From IMG/VR virus record IMGVR_UViG_3300037573_000133, positions 1-37,380 of that record: a stretch of DNA of 37,380 nt. The stretch is one strand, 5' to 3'. Numbering within the stretch: the stretch's first letter is position 1; the number at the start of each line of letters is the position of its first letter. Shown here in pieces: positions 1 to 7,770 of the stretch. The stretch is from a virus. Under the pieces are notes generated by a model. The model made no database searches and had not been told where the DNA came from. It saw only the letters and a program-made list of their open reading frames with translations. Position numbers and translations under genes: made by a program.

Positions 1-676
1 CAAATACTCCTTCTACAACTATAACAAAGTTTCTATCGCTGTTTACATATCTGTCTATATTAAACACATACCCACTTTGCATATTTAACAAATACTTAGC
101 AGTTTCTTTGTTAGGTGGATTTATATGTCTGCCTGTCCAACCAACAAGTTCGTTATTATACATAAACGGTACAACTAAACGCTTTTTGTATAGACTGTTA
201 TTAATATGCATTAAAGGAAAGTTGCCTAACAATCCTCTTTGTTCTGCATACTCTTTAACTGGGTGTCCGTCTTCTAAATGTTCTACTAATGTAGTTTCTT
301 CTGGCAACTGATGTGTTTTAAAACTAGCCTCTGCGTAAACATACTCTGTGCTATCCTCAATTTCTAATTCCTCAGAATATTTCATTAAGTCTAAAACAAC
401 TTTGTGTATGTCTGCAATAGCCACACCTAATGTTTCACATAGCTTTCTATATTTTCCACCTAACTTTGGACCAGGTGCCCAGCCGGTTGTATATCCGCAA
501 TTGAAACAGTGGTAACTTATTTTAGCACTACTTTGAATTACACCTGCACGTTTTCTTTTGTCGCTACATAGAGGACAATCAAACGTTATCCAACCACTAG
601 GAGTTTTGCCAGAGTTTAAGGGCAAATTATCCATAAGTAATCGATGTACTTGGTCTACTAGTTCATGATGATGCAT
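1..676 (-). CDS. 61: DNA primase (T4 gp61-like), N-terminal part, cut by window edge
   Basis: The reading frame enters from base 1 and starts at an ATG at 676 (225 codons visible; C-terminus missing). Residues about 34-60 hold a zinc ribbon of the pattern CPLC...CFNC, as in phage primases that bind template DNA. The later part (VVPF...LVGWTGRHI, then FVIVVEGVF) matches the start of a TOPRIM catalytic domain. By family knowledge it lays RNA primers for lagging-strand synthesis together with a gp41-type helicase. A sigma70-like promoter ends only 8 nt before the ATG, and no Shine-Dalgarno sequence is visible, so the transcript may have almost no leader. Confidence 0.85.
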   Translation of the reverse strand, partial: MHHHELVDQVHRLLMDNLPLNSGKTPSGWITFDCPLCSDKRKRAGVIQSSAKISYHCFNCGYTTGWAPGPKLGGKYRKLCETLGVAIADIHKVVLDLMKYSEELEIEDSTEYVYAEASFKTHQLPEETTLVEHLEDGHPVKEYAEQRGLLGNFPLMHINNSLYKKRLVVPFMYNNELVGWTGRHINPPNKETAKYLLNMQSGYVFNIDRYVNSDRNFVIVVEGVF

Positions 677-684
677 ATACAGTT

Positions 685-713
685 ATTATAACAGCATTAT
701 GCTAAGATGTCAA
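685..713 (-). promoter_or_regulatory. Sigma70-like promoter for the primase gene
   Basis: Reading the minus strand, TTGACA (708-713) is followed after 17 bp by TATAAT (685-690), a full consensus match. The expected start point, near 678, is next to the primase ATG at 676. Confidence 0.8.
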
Positions 714-1544
714 TTAATTTCTTAACTGAAACTTATCTATTGTGCCGGCTGTTGGATGATATTTAACTCTAATCCAATTAGTGTTAATTTTAAAGTTGTA
801 AGGATCTACTATAGTTGTTGCTGTAGTGATGGGAATTGCTGGTTCTCCAATGTCACCTTGTACATTTATGTCATACCAATCAGTATCAGATGAGGGTGTT
901 GTTTCTAATGCACTACCTTGTAAGTGAATATTACCAGTAAAGTCTGTTAGGTAAAATGCACATGTATGAGATCCGTTTTGGTTATTATCCATATTGCCAA
1001 ACATTGCACTAGTAACAAACGTATTGGCGGCATCGCCTAAATCAGTATTTGCTGTTTGTGTAAATGTTGTTGTTTCTTGAGTTGCAATTGGTTCGTACTC
1101 TAACGAGCTCTTTACTTCCAAGTCTGTTACAATTCGGTCATTTTGGTTTGCATACAACGGATATTCTGATTCACCATCATCTGCAGACTCTGTAATAGCA
1201 ATAGTATAAAGCCCTGCACCAATGTTGTTCAAATCTGATGGGACCAAATCAAGTGTTGCTTCACCCGTTGTACCGCTGTTAACCAAAGTAAGTTGCTTGA
1301 GCATTATTCTACGTTTAGTATTTGGATTCATTATAGTTGCATATAGAGTCTTAGTGCTAATATTTTGCAAAGCTCTATCTCTATTTCTTACAAAGAAACT
1401 TAACTTATTATTAAACCCTTTGTGGACTGTTAATTTATTTTGATTCATAGGTCTGTTATCCGTTTTTATGCCTTCTGTCGTTAAAACTAGGTCTAACGAC
1501 TGGTTTCCTAAATTATATATTGTATGACTACCGTTAAAGGACAT
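714..1544 (-). CDS. Putative virion structural protein
   Basis: 276 residues, rich in Thr, Asn and Ser with alternating beta-type stretches and no membrane segment or catalytic motif that I can see. This composition is typical of phage surface or tail-appendage proteins. A late-type promoter about 24 nt upstream of the ATG (GATAAATA at 1568-1575) and a GGAA sequence before the start support late expression of a structural product. I do not recognise a named family; fibre, decoration or baseplate-associated protein are all possible. Confidence 0.5.
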   Translation of the reverse strand: MSFNGSHTIYNLGNQSLDLVLTTEGIKTDNRPMNQNKLTVHKGFNNKLSFFVRNRDRALQNISTKTLYATIMNPNTKRRIMLKQLTLVNSGTTGEATLDLVPSDLNNIGAGLYTIAITESADDGESEYPLYANQNDRIVTDLEVKSSLEYEPIATQETTTFTQTANTDLGDAANTFVTSAMFGNMDNNQNGSHTCAFYLTDFTGNIHLQGSALETTPSSDTDWYDINVQGDIGEPAIPITTATTIVDPYNFKINTNWIRVKYHPTAGTIDKFQLRN

Positions 1545-1567
1545 TTTTTAATTCCATGTTTGTTATG

Positions 1568-1575
1568 TATTTATC
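1568..1575 (-). promoter_or_regulatory. Late-type promoter (GATAAATA)
   Basis: T4-late-like -10 element on the minus strand upstream of the structural gene ending at 714. It lies back to back with a plus-strand late element at 1585-1592, forming a divergent late promoter pair. Confidence 0.6.
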
Positions 1576-1584
1576 CATTTTGTC

Positions 1585-1592
1585 TATAAATA
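1585..1592 (+). promoter_or_regulatory. Late promoter TATAAATA, 6 nt before ATG
   Basis: Exact T4 late consensus TATAAATA, followed by C at 1593. Only six bases separate it from the ATG at 1599, so the predicted transcript starts at or next to the start codon. Confidence 0.7.
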
Positions 1593-1598
1593 CTTTGG

Positions 1599-1979
1599 AT
1601 GACTAATGAGACTAACCTACAAGAGAAATTCCCTTTTTTAACTGGAATGTCGTACAACGGTAAAGACTACGTCGGCATTGTCCAGAACAAAGATAATCAA
1701 ATTATAAGTTTTTACGATATTGACAAATGCCGTAACAGTAAAGAGAAGAAAATAATGATGGAATGTGGCGACTTATGGTGGTGGGAATCTAATAGGATGT
1801 TACCAATCGATGTATTTCTGTTCCATGAGATGCAACAATTTGGGCATTGTGTTAGTACGTTTATTTTAAAAGAGACTGAAGTACTTTTTGGGCCTGTAAC
1901 TAGTATGCAAAACATACTTAAAAAGCGGATCAAACGTAGAAGTATTCAGTTAGTTAAAAAAACAGACACACCCGAATAA
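1599..1979 (+). CDS. Conserved hypothetical protein of T4-like marine phages
   Basis: 126 residues on the plus strand, one of the few plus-strand genes here. It has a Trp-rich core (GDLWWWESNRMLPIDVFL) and a basic C-terminal segment (KKRIKRRSIQLVKK) that could contact nucleic acid. I recall similar small proteins in cyanophage-type T4 relatives, always without a function. It is driven by an exact late promoter so close to the ATG that no ribosome-binding site can fit. An in-frame ATG at 1647 is the alternative start. It converges with the mini-DnaE gene, ending 5 bp from it. Confidence 0.7.
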   Translation: MTNETNLQEKFPFLTGMSYNGKDYVGIVQNKDNQIISFYDIDKCRNSKEKKIMMECGDLWWWESNRMLPIDVFLFHEMQQFGHCVSTFILKETEVLFGPVTSMQNILKKRIKRRSIQLVKKTDTPE

Positions 1980-1983
1980 GGCG

Positions 1984-2553
1984 TTAGCCTAATTGCTCTA
2001 TAATTAAATTCAATTGCACTATAATAGCTGTAGCATAACCAATTGCATGACTTCTTTTGAAAAAGTAACTATCAGTTTGTTCCCATACTTCGCTTAATAT
2101 TACTTCCCAACTATTACCGACTAAGTGTCGTTTGCCTGGTCGTATAAGTGCAAGTATTATTGCCAAGTCTTCTACACTTTTAGGTAAGTGTTGCTTAACA
2201 ATTTCGTAATGTTTATTAATATGAAACAGTTGGTCAACAATTTCTTTATGCTCAAACAACTCCCACATAGGTTCTGTTGCTAAAAGTTTATCTAAATGCT
2301 CTTCACTTTTAACACCATTGTAAATATGATTATTCAATACATCTAATTTAAAGTAACCAACTGCTTCTGCTTCTTTATGGTCTATTGTACTAATACCTTT
2401 TAACGGAAACATAGGAATAGGTTGCACATACACACCAGTGTTATGCTTTTCAAATTCTATTCCACGTTTGATACTCGCTGGTGTATGTTCAATAAGTTCT
2501 AGTAACTTATCTCTATCAGCCATATCAATGTCTACATCAAAATCTATATTCAT
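1984..2553 (-). CDS. Miniature DnaE-like protein (relative of DNA polymerase III alpha palm)
   Basis: 189 residues that follow in order the conserved blocks of bacterial replicative polymerase alpha (about 1,160 residues). DFDVDIDMADRD at residues 4-15 matches DFDVDFCMEKRD, which carries D401 and D403 of E. coli. KHNTGVYVQP at 36-45 matches KHAGGVVIAP. GYFKLDVLNN at 66-75 matches VKFDFLGLR, which carries D555. LPKSVEDLAIILALIRPG at 123-140 matches the CFEDMIALVALFRPG block, and FKRSHAIGYATAIIVQ at 165-180 matches FNKSHSAAYALVSYQ. PHP, most of the fingers, the clamp-binding tail and the OB fold are absent. All three palm aspartates appear to be kept (D4, D6, D71). It overlaps thyX by ATGA. Whether it polymerises, binds nucleotides, or acts on the host replisome is unknown. 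Confidence 0.75.
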   Translation of the reverse strand: MNIDFDVDIDMADRDKLLELIEHTPASIKRGIEFEKHNTGVYVQPIPMFPLKGISTIDHKEAEAVGYFKLDVLNNHIYNGVKSEEHLDKLLATEPMWELFEHKEIVDQLFHINKHYEIVKQHLPKSVEDLAIILALIRPGKRHLVGNSWEVILSEVWEQTDSYFFKRSHAIGYATAIIVQLNLIIEQLG

Positions 2554-3254
2554 AATTCTTTTCCAGCAAAATCTGATGCCATTGGAAATACTTTTGCAAT
2601 AACTTCTGCAATAGCGTGAGCTAGTTCCATATGCTCTAACTGTGTACCGTTAGCACCACGTAATCCAATATAATGAATCCAACTACGAAGCGTACCGTTC
2701 ACATAGAGTCTACTTAACGTGTTACCTTCCGGTAGTACTGCTCTTGCTTGTTCTTTTGCAATGCCTTTGCTTATAGCCCAATTGTATGCGTCTAGTGAAG
2801 CATCTATAACTCGCTGTTGCTTGTTTTTCCATTCACCTTGAAGTACTGCATGTCCATCCATCTCAGGATCAAGCTCAATACTATTTTGCCTATTAACAGG
2901 ATCTTGTAGTCTTGCTTTTCTAACTTCGAACTCTAAATCCTTTGTTGGATCTGCATAACGTTGACTAAACTCTTGGAAACTAAAACTTCTATGTCTCAAC
3001 AATTGTCTAGCAATGTCTCTAGTTGTTTCTACTTCCATACAAACACTTACCATCTCAAGTGGACTCCAGTGTTTATGGTGAATAAGATAATTAACAAGTC
3101 TCTCGTTTGAAGCTGTATTGTGTTGATTTTCTGGATTGCTTACCTTAGCACAATACGCCACTAAACCTAAAAGGCTTGAGTCTCTCATATCATCTCCTAT
3201 AGTTGGTGTAACTACTGCAGGTGATTGACTGTAACTAATTATGGTTGCTTTCAT
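2550..3254 (-). CDS. thyX: Flavin-dependent thymidylate synthase ThyX
   Basis: 234 residues. It makes dTMP from dUMP using FAD, NADPH and methylene-tetrahydrofolate. The ThyX signature RHR-SFS-FQEF-SQRY lies at residues 87-100, and the C-terminal R-SWIHYIGLR...AQ-type helix region is present. I place the start at 3254 rather than 18 nt upstream: this ATG follows GAGGAAGC at suitable spacing and overlaps the upstream stop as ATGA. The gene fits with the adjacent salvage genes as phage dNTP supply. Confidence 0.95.
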   Translation of the reverse strand: MKATIISYSQSPAVVTPTIGDDMRDSSLLGLVAYCAKVSNPENQHNTASNERLVNYLIHHKHWSPLEMVSVCMEVETTRDIARQLLRHRSFSFQEFSQRYADPTKDLEFEVRKARLQDPVNRQNSIELDPEMDGHAVLQGEWKNKQQRVIDASLDAYNWAISKGIAKEQARAVLPEGNTLSRLYVNGTLRSWIHYIGLRGANGTQLEHMELAHAIAEVIAKVFPMASDFAGKEL

Positions 3255-3919
3255 AGATTTGCTTCCTCGCATGTTTGTTTAATTTCTGCTACTTCGTCCT
3301 TGTTCTTTTTAAATAGTCTCATCCAAAATGGAGGATCTATGTTATCTTGTATCATTTTTACTTGTTCATCATTAAAACGTTCTAGTAATGTTCCGCCTGT
3401 GTCACTTAAATACAATACCCATGGACTTACTTTACCTGAACGTATATCATATACTGCTCTACTAGGAGATACATTAACAAAGTATGTCTGCCATGCTTCG
3501 TTATGTTCTTCTCCCCACTTAGACATATAAATTATAGTTCGCTCTAATGCTTTTAGACCAGGCTCTTTTTTTACATATTCTTTTAAAAACTTATCGTACT
3601 GTGCATCTGATATCCATAACTTTAGTTTTACGCCTGTTTTAATTAACCATTCTGTAAACAATTCTGGGTGTAGCCATTCGTTAACTTGACATGCTCTGCC
3701 AAATTTAACAAACGATCCATAATAAGGACTTACAATAAAGTCTTCTATAGACTTAGGATGTTTAGCACTAGTATTCAAATCATAAAACATTTGGAATGCA
3801 CGGTGGCTTAATCGTATGTGGCTCATATCTTTGTCTGCAAATCTTCTTTTCTTTACACACATATGAACTGCCAAAGTAGTCTCTGACTTAAATGTCTTTT
3901 TGCACCATTTACATTCCAT
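3251..3919 (-). CDS. Zinc-finger-bearing hypothetical protein
   Basis: 222 residues. The N-terminus (residues 3-21) has Cys-x2-Cys, twelve residues, then His-x-Cys (C3, C6, H19, C21), a C2HC-like finger that probably binds zinc and perhaps nucleic acid. The remainder is a helical domain with several Trp/Tyr residues and no motif I can name. It overlaps the neighbours at both ends (TAATG upstream, ATGA downstream), so it is co-translated between a possible clamp-loader subunit and ThyX. That placement suggests, but does not prove, a replication-related job. Confidence 0.65.
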   Translation of the reverse strand: MECKWCKKTFKSETTLAVHMCVKKRRFADKDMSHIRLSHRAFQMFYDLNTSAKHPKSIEDFIVSPYYGSFVKFGRACQVNEWLHPELFTEWLIKTGVKLKLWISDAQYDKFLKEYVKKEPGLKALERTIIYMSKWGEEHNEAWQTYFVNVSPSRAVYDIRSGKVSPWVLYLSDTGGTLLERFNDEQVKMIQDNIDPPFWMRLFKKNKDEVAEIKQTCEEANL

Positions 3920-4392
3920 TATTTAAATATCTCTTTTATCTCTTTATCAGGTACGCCGGCATCTTTAACATATTGCTTGAGTTCATCTTTTGTGTTTATA
4001 CTTAATAATAACCCTACCTCATCATGCTTTAAATGTGGCAGTAGTTCTGATATTGCTGTAAACACTTTGTTCTTCTTTTTTCTAATGTTCGGCGGTTTAA
4101 TATATTCATGATTCTGTGGTTTACCACAACCGGCTACTGTAAACAATAGCCATTGCAGTTCTGGATGTTTACTAACATCGCTGAATCTATTATTAATACA
4201 CTCGTTGACCATATACAAGTAGTCTGCCGACATATTACCTCTAACACAACTAGCATAACGCATCATCATCCAAACACTAAATGCCTTTTTCTTTTCTGCA
4301 TCAAGGCTAGTATACCAGCCACGGTCTTTTACGTCAATAGCTCGCATAACTTCTGATAATGGTATAGCCGGTGCCTTCTTCTTAGCCGCCAT
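3919..4392 (-). CDS. Possible clamp-loader small subunit (gp62-like)
   Basis: 157 residues from the ATG at 4392, which follows AAGGAT at proper spacing. A longer frame to 4470 would run deep into the nucleosidase gene and is unlikely. The central part (residues 36-90: FSVWMMMRYASC...YLYMVNECINNRF...LQWLLFTVAG) has the pattern I associate with gp62-type proteins, whose partners are gp44 and the gp45 clamp. The identity is weak and based on pattern and on length (T4 gp62 is 187 residues). A basic N-terminus (AAKKKA) and a C-terminal helix-hairpin-helix-like stretch (residues 130-155) are visible. It might instead be an unrelated DNA-binding protein. Confidence 0.45.
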   Translation of the reverse strand: MAAKKKAPAIPLSEVMRAIDVKDRGWYTSLDAEKKKAFSVWMMMRYASCVRGNMSADYLYMVNECINNRFSDVSKHPELQWLLFTVAGCGKPQNHEYIKPPNIRKKKNKVFTAISELLPHLKHDEVGLLLSINTKDELKQYVKDAGVPDKEIKEIFK

Positions 4393-4930
4393 GATAATCC
4401 TTGTATGTTTGTATAAAGTCAGGTTCGCCTTTTGCCACGTTAGCTTTCCATGTGTCTCCTGTGTCGTCATCAGCAGTATCGCTGATATATTTATAACAAT
4501 GGAAATCTACGCCTTCATTTTTACAAACTTTTGCAATTGCAAAGGCTTCCATTTCAACTATATCTGTGGGTATGTCTAATTTAGGATCTGTAATGAAATC
4601 ATCACCTGTGCTACAAGAAACTCCTTCACCAATAACTATCTTTCTGCTGTTTGGTTCATAAGGAGTCTCTCCTAGTTTAATGCCAAACTGTGTACAATTC
4701 ATATCACGTTGTACAACTACACCAACTTGATGTATGCCTTCATGTAATGTGATACCGCCGGCGGTGCCGAAGTTCCATACACGTTCTGGCTTATATCGTT
4801 CTACTAACTTCGCCGCAGTAATACCTGCATTAACCTTACCTACTCCAGTAAAGAAAACGTTTTCCCATGTAGCCATTTCAGGAGCCTCTTGGGCCAATGC
4901 TATTAAAATTATGTCTTTTATATTACTCAC
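4382..4930 (-). CDS. MTA/SAH-type nucleosidase (PNP/UDP family)
   Basis: About 182 residues, short for this family (about 230). The fold markers are present: an early strand IILIALAQEAPEM, GVGKVNAG, the FGTAGG loop, VEMEAFAIAKVC (the Glu that binds the ribose) and YISDTADDD (the catalytic Asp region). The predicted reaction is hydrolysis of the glycosidic bond of methylthioadenosine, S-adenosylhomocysteine or a related purine nucleoside, releasing adenine. No ATG is available. I prefer the GTG at 4930, overlapping the apt stop by 8 nt; TTG at 4942 or 4936 are alternatives. The upstream apt gene would recapture the adenine. Confidence 0.8.
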   Translation of the reverse strand: MSNIKDIILIALAQEAPEMATWENVFFTGVGKVNAGITAAKLVERYKPERVWNFGTAGGITLHEGIHQVGVVVQRDMNCTQFGIKLGETPYEPNSRKIVIGEGVSCSTGDDFITDPKLDIPTDIVEMEAFAIAKVCKNEGVDFHCYKYISDTADDDTGDTWKANVAKGEPDFIQTYKDYHGG

Positions 4931-5492
4931 CTTCAAATTCAATTAGTGTGTTTACGTTGTATCCATGTTGTTCTATTATAGCACTTCCTTGTAGTGTGGG
5001 CAAGTTTATTAGTGCTAAAATTAAAATATTTTCTTTTGGTACAGCAAAATGTTCATGTACAATATCAGCACATGCTATTGCTGTGCCGCCTGTTGCAATT
5101 AAATCATCAATAATAACAACATTGTCATGCTCAGTTATTTCTGTAATCTTTTGTATTTCTAAACTTGTACTTCCATACTCTAGGTCAAAATCACGGTTGT
5201 GCGTTTCGTTTGGTAACTTGCCTGGTTTCCTTGCCATTATAAACGGCAGTTCTAAATCTCTGGCAATAGGGGCTCCAAATATAAACCCTCTACTTTCAAT
5301 GCCAATAAGTTTAGTAGCACCAAAGCTCATTGTTAGCGAACTCAAATCTAATAGCGACTTATTAAACGCTAACGGATTTTCTATTAGGCTTGTGATGTCT
5401 CTAAATGCAATACCTGCTTTTGGAAATCCTGATACTGTTCTAATATATTCTTTTAAATCAATATTATAACTATTCGATATCGGCGAGCTCAT
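4923..5492 (-). CDS. apt: Adenine phosphoribosyltransferase
   Basis: 189 residues, close to the bacterial Apt length. It converts adenine and PRPP to AMP. The PRPP-binding loop is VVIIDDLIATGGTA in the C-terminal half, and GIESRGFIFGAPIA plus the flexible segment ARKPGKLP match the Apt family. The start at 5492 is chosen because it overlaps the previous stop as ATGA and follows GGGG with six bases between; upstream TTG (5516) and ATG (5504) are less likely. It is paired with the nucleosidase just downstream. Confidence 0.92.
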   Translation of the reverse strand: MSSPISNSYNIDLKEYIRTVSGFPKAGIAFRDITSLIENPLAFNKSLLDLSSLTMSFGATKLIGIESRGFIFGAPIARDLELPFIMARKPGKLPNETHNRDFDLEYGSTSLEIQKITEITEHDNVVIIDDLIATGGTAIACADIVHEHFAVPKENILILALINLPTLQGSAIIEQHGYNVNTLIEFEGE

Positions 5493-5704
5493 CTTTTTCC
5501 CCATATCTTTTCCCAAGCATCTGCATACTTCTTTTGGTCTCCTTTTCGTGACCTTTGCCTAGAGCCTTTACCGCCATGCCATTCACCTTTGCTTGGTTTC
5601 TTTTCTTCTGCTTTACTTGGTTCTGCTTTACTTGGTTCCGCTTTACTTGGTTCCGCTTTACTTGGTTCTGCTTTACTTAGTTTTGGTTCCTTTTTTTCCG
5701 TCAT
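5489..5704 (-). CDS. Small lysine-rich protein with KAEPS repeats
   Basis: 71 residues, strongly basic, probably unfolded. Residues 11-33 consist of a five-residue unit (Lys-Ala-Glu-Pro-Ser) repeated in tandem, encoded by 15-bp DNA repeats. The tail has SRQRSRKGDQKK followed by a short aromatic helix ADAWEKIWGKR. It starts at an ATG preceded by GGAAAG and overlaps apt by ATGA. Low-complexity basic proteins like this may bind nucleic acid, but no function can be assigned. Confidence 0.6.
   Translation of the reverse strand: MTEKKEPKLSKAEPSKAEPSKAEPSKAEPSKAEEKKPSKGEWHGGKGSRQRSRKGDQKKYADAWEKIWGKR
5610..5684 (-). repeat. Five tandem 15-bp coding repeats
   Basis: Five consecutive 15-bp units, the last two with a few differences, encode the KAEPS/KAEPK repeats of the small lysine-rich protein. 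Copy number is likely to vary by slippage. Confidence 0.85.
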
Positions 5705-5722
5705 TCTTTCCAGCCCCTCATC

Positions 5723-6226
5723 CTAGTCAATCAAATCACCTATTTCTATTTCTTGTGGTATTTTATTTGCCTCTTTAACAAACATGGCACACTTTGGATT
5801 GGCTTTAGATTCCAAAGGAACCATTAACATGTGTCCATTCTTTAATTTAGGAAAAAACCATTTAACATCTTGGAAGATGTTTGTGATTTTAATTTCCACC
5901 GGATTCAATAGAGAGCCGCTTAATGGATTAAATATGACTGTTAAAAATCCTCTATTGTTCAAACTCGTTAGTGGAATAACTTCTACTCCGGTTAAATCTT
6001 CATCTGTGATTGCTATACTCCAATCCATTGGCATTTGGATATTGTATTCTCCAATCTGCAAACATATTGCTGGTGCATAAAAACTCTCTAGGAATATAAG
6101 TGGTAAAAAATAGTAATCCATAAACGTCGGATCTGTTGTATCAAAAACACAAAACCGAATATCATCTATCTGATCCGGTACTTGGTCTATTTCAAATACT
6201 GTATTATCGACTGTTAATATTTTCAT
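5723..6226 (-). CDS. Conserved hypothetical protein downstream of uvsW
   Basis: 167 residues with many beta-type stretches, aromatic and Pro residues (for example FFPKLKNGHMLMVPL near the C-terminus), and an acidic end. No catalytic motif or membrane segment is seen. Its ATG overlaps the uvsW stop as ATGA, so it is translated together with the helicase. I have the impression that similar proteins lie near uvsW in marine T4-like phages but cannot name the family. Confidence 0.65.
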   Translation of the reverse strand: MKILTVDNTVFEIDQVPDQIDDIRFCVFDTTDPTFMDYYFLPLIFLESFYAPAICLQIGEYNIQMPMDWSIAITDEDLTGVEVIPLTSLNNRGFLTVIFNPLSGSLLNPVEIKITNIFQDVKWFFPKLKNGHMLMVPLESKANPKCAMFVKEANKIPQEIEIGDLID

Positions 6227-7680
6227 TTATACTCCACTTTGGTAACTTGAAATTTAAAAGATTGCTCTTTGTAGAAGGCTTTTCTTTTTGTCAAATGGCG
6301 TTTACTATATTTTAAATTACTAGTTACATCAATTACCTGTAAATAGTCCTTGTCTTCTGCTTTACGGATTCCCCTCCCTATACTTTGTATTACCCTTACA
6401 AAACTCTTGCCTGGTTCAAGTAATACAAGATTAAAAATCCTAGGTATGTTAATACCAACTGCGGCAACTCCGTAAGTTGCTACAATTACTTTATTGTCCA
6501 TGTCGGATACTTCAGCATATTCTGCCTGCCTATCTTTCACTTTCATTGCACCTGATATAAATGCCCAATCAGGATTTCTTTCTTTAAACATTTCTCCCGT
6601 TTTAATTCTATCAATTAGCACTAGTGTATTTCCGTTGTTAGACAATCCATTAATAATTGAAGACAAGTGGTCTATACGTTTAGGATCTGTTACTAGCCAC
6701 TTTAGTTCTTGTGCATAATTAGTAAAGCCTTGTACGCCATCTTGCATTTGAAAAATATTAATATCTAGGTTTGCTAGGACGCCTTTATCTTGTAACTCTT
6801 TACTGCTTAAATTTCCAGTAACTGGGCCTAAGCAACAAGTACATCCAACTGCTTCGTGTTCTTCTTGTGGTATTGTGCCTGTTAATCCCCAACGGATTGG
6901 AACATTAGCAAACACTCCTCCTAATAGTTTTTGAAGTACGTCAGCTTTTGCTTTGTGTACTTCATCTACTATAATACAAACTACTCCATCTAAGAACTCG
7001 TCTATTGGAAAGTCTGCTTCAAACTTTTTACTCTTCTTTTCTAATACTGCTAAACTTTGCCATGTACAAATAGTATGAGTTTTGTCATATTGTTTTCTAT
7101 CGCCAAACAACACACCAACATCAAGTCCTAAAGTCTTATAATCTTTTTCTGTTTGTACTACTAAGTCTTTGTTAGGTACAATAACTATACTACGCCCATA
7201 TGGCTCACAGATATCGCTTAAGGCGGCTGTTATGAGCGTCTTGCCTGCTCCTGTAGCCACTTCCTGTAAGCTCTGTGTATTCTTTAAAAAGTTATTAATA
7301 ACTTCTACTTGATAATCTCTTAGTATTACTGGCGAACCTTCTGCTGGGTGACCTTTGGACCACATAGTGTTTTCGTATTTTAACTCTGTTACAGGATCAA
7401 ACTCAAATTTCCATTCGGTCCTCTGGTCATCTAATTCTATACTATATCCGCTGTCTTGAACTATGGGTAGTAATTTATCCAATAAGTTCATATATGTTCT
7501 GCCGCCAATATCACAATACCTAATACACCCGTCCCACCTGCCAAGTTTATAAGCAGGCATGTGATAAGCGTAAGGTAAAAAGTATTTCGCCGCATCTGAC
7601 ATCTTACGTCTTGTTGCTGGATCTAATCCTGCAAACTTTACGTTAACTTCATCGCGAATCTCTAAAACACATTTAGGCAT
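6223..7680 (-). CDS. uvsW: UvsW-type recombination DNA/RNA helicase
   Basis: 485 residues, close to T4 UvsW. By family knowledge it unwinds R-loops and branched DNA and helps switch replication from origin-primed to recombination-primed. Visible motifs are the Q-like RDYQ at residues 121-124, Walker A ATGAGKT at 142-148, DEVH near residue 236, LTGT motif III, VATYGVAAVGIN motif V and QSIGRGIR motif VI. The N-terminal 100 residues correspond to the UvsW substrate-binding domain. The -10 element of the upstream promoter ends only 5 nt before the ATG, and no Shine-Dalgarno is present. Confidence 0.95.
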   Translation of the reverse strand: MPKCVLEIRDEVNVKFAGLDPATRRKMSDAAKYFLPYAYHMPAYKLGRWDGCIRYCDIGGRTYMNLLDKLLPIVQDSGYSIELDDQRTEWKFEFDPVTELKYENTMWSKGHPAEGSPVILRDYQVEVINNFLKNTQSLQEVATGAGKTLITAALSDICEPYGRSIVIVPNKDLVVQTEKDYKTLGLDVGVLFGDRKQYDKTHTICTWQSLAVLEKKSKKFEADFPIDEFLDGVVCIIVDEVHKAKADVLQKLLGGVFANVPIRWGLTGTIPQEEHEAVGCTCCLGPVTGNLSSKELQDKGVLANLDINIFQMQDGVQGFTNYAQELKWLVTDPKRIDHLSSIINGLSNNGNTLVLIDRIKTGEMFKERNPDWAFISGAMKVKDRQAEYAEVSDMDNKVIVATYGVAAVGINIPRIFNLVLLEPGKSFVRVIQSIGRGIRKAEDKDYLQVIDVTSNLKYSKRHLTKRKAFYKEQSFKFQVTKVEYK

Positions 7681-7685
7681 AATTT

Positions 7686-7715
7686 ATTATACTACTAGTT
7701 GTACTGAATTGTCAA
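7686..7715 (-). promoter_or_regulatory. Sigma70-like promoter for uvsW, 5 nt from ATG
   Basis: TTGACA (7710-7715), 18 bp, TATAAT (7686-7691) on the minus strand. Five bases separate the -10 element from the uvsW ATG at 7680, predicting a leaderless transcript. Confidence 0.75.
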
Positions 7716-7770
7716 GTTAATTTCTCTACCTTTATTATTTATTACCATACTTTAGAATAACTCCCATGAT

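Noticed and set aside
1969-1993. Small hairpin AGGC..GCCT at the convergent gene ends as a bidirectional terminator
   Set aside because: Only four to five pairs and a weak U-tract on either strand; kept out as a feature.
4897-5469. Plus-strand frame of 190 codons opposite apt
   Set aside because: Entirely antisense to a clear Apt gene with the PRPP motif; no promoter or ribosome-binding site in its favour.
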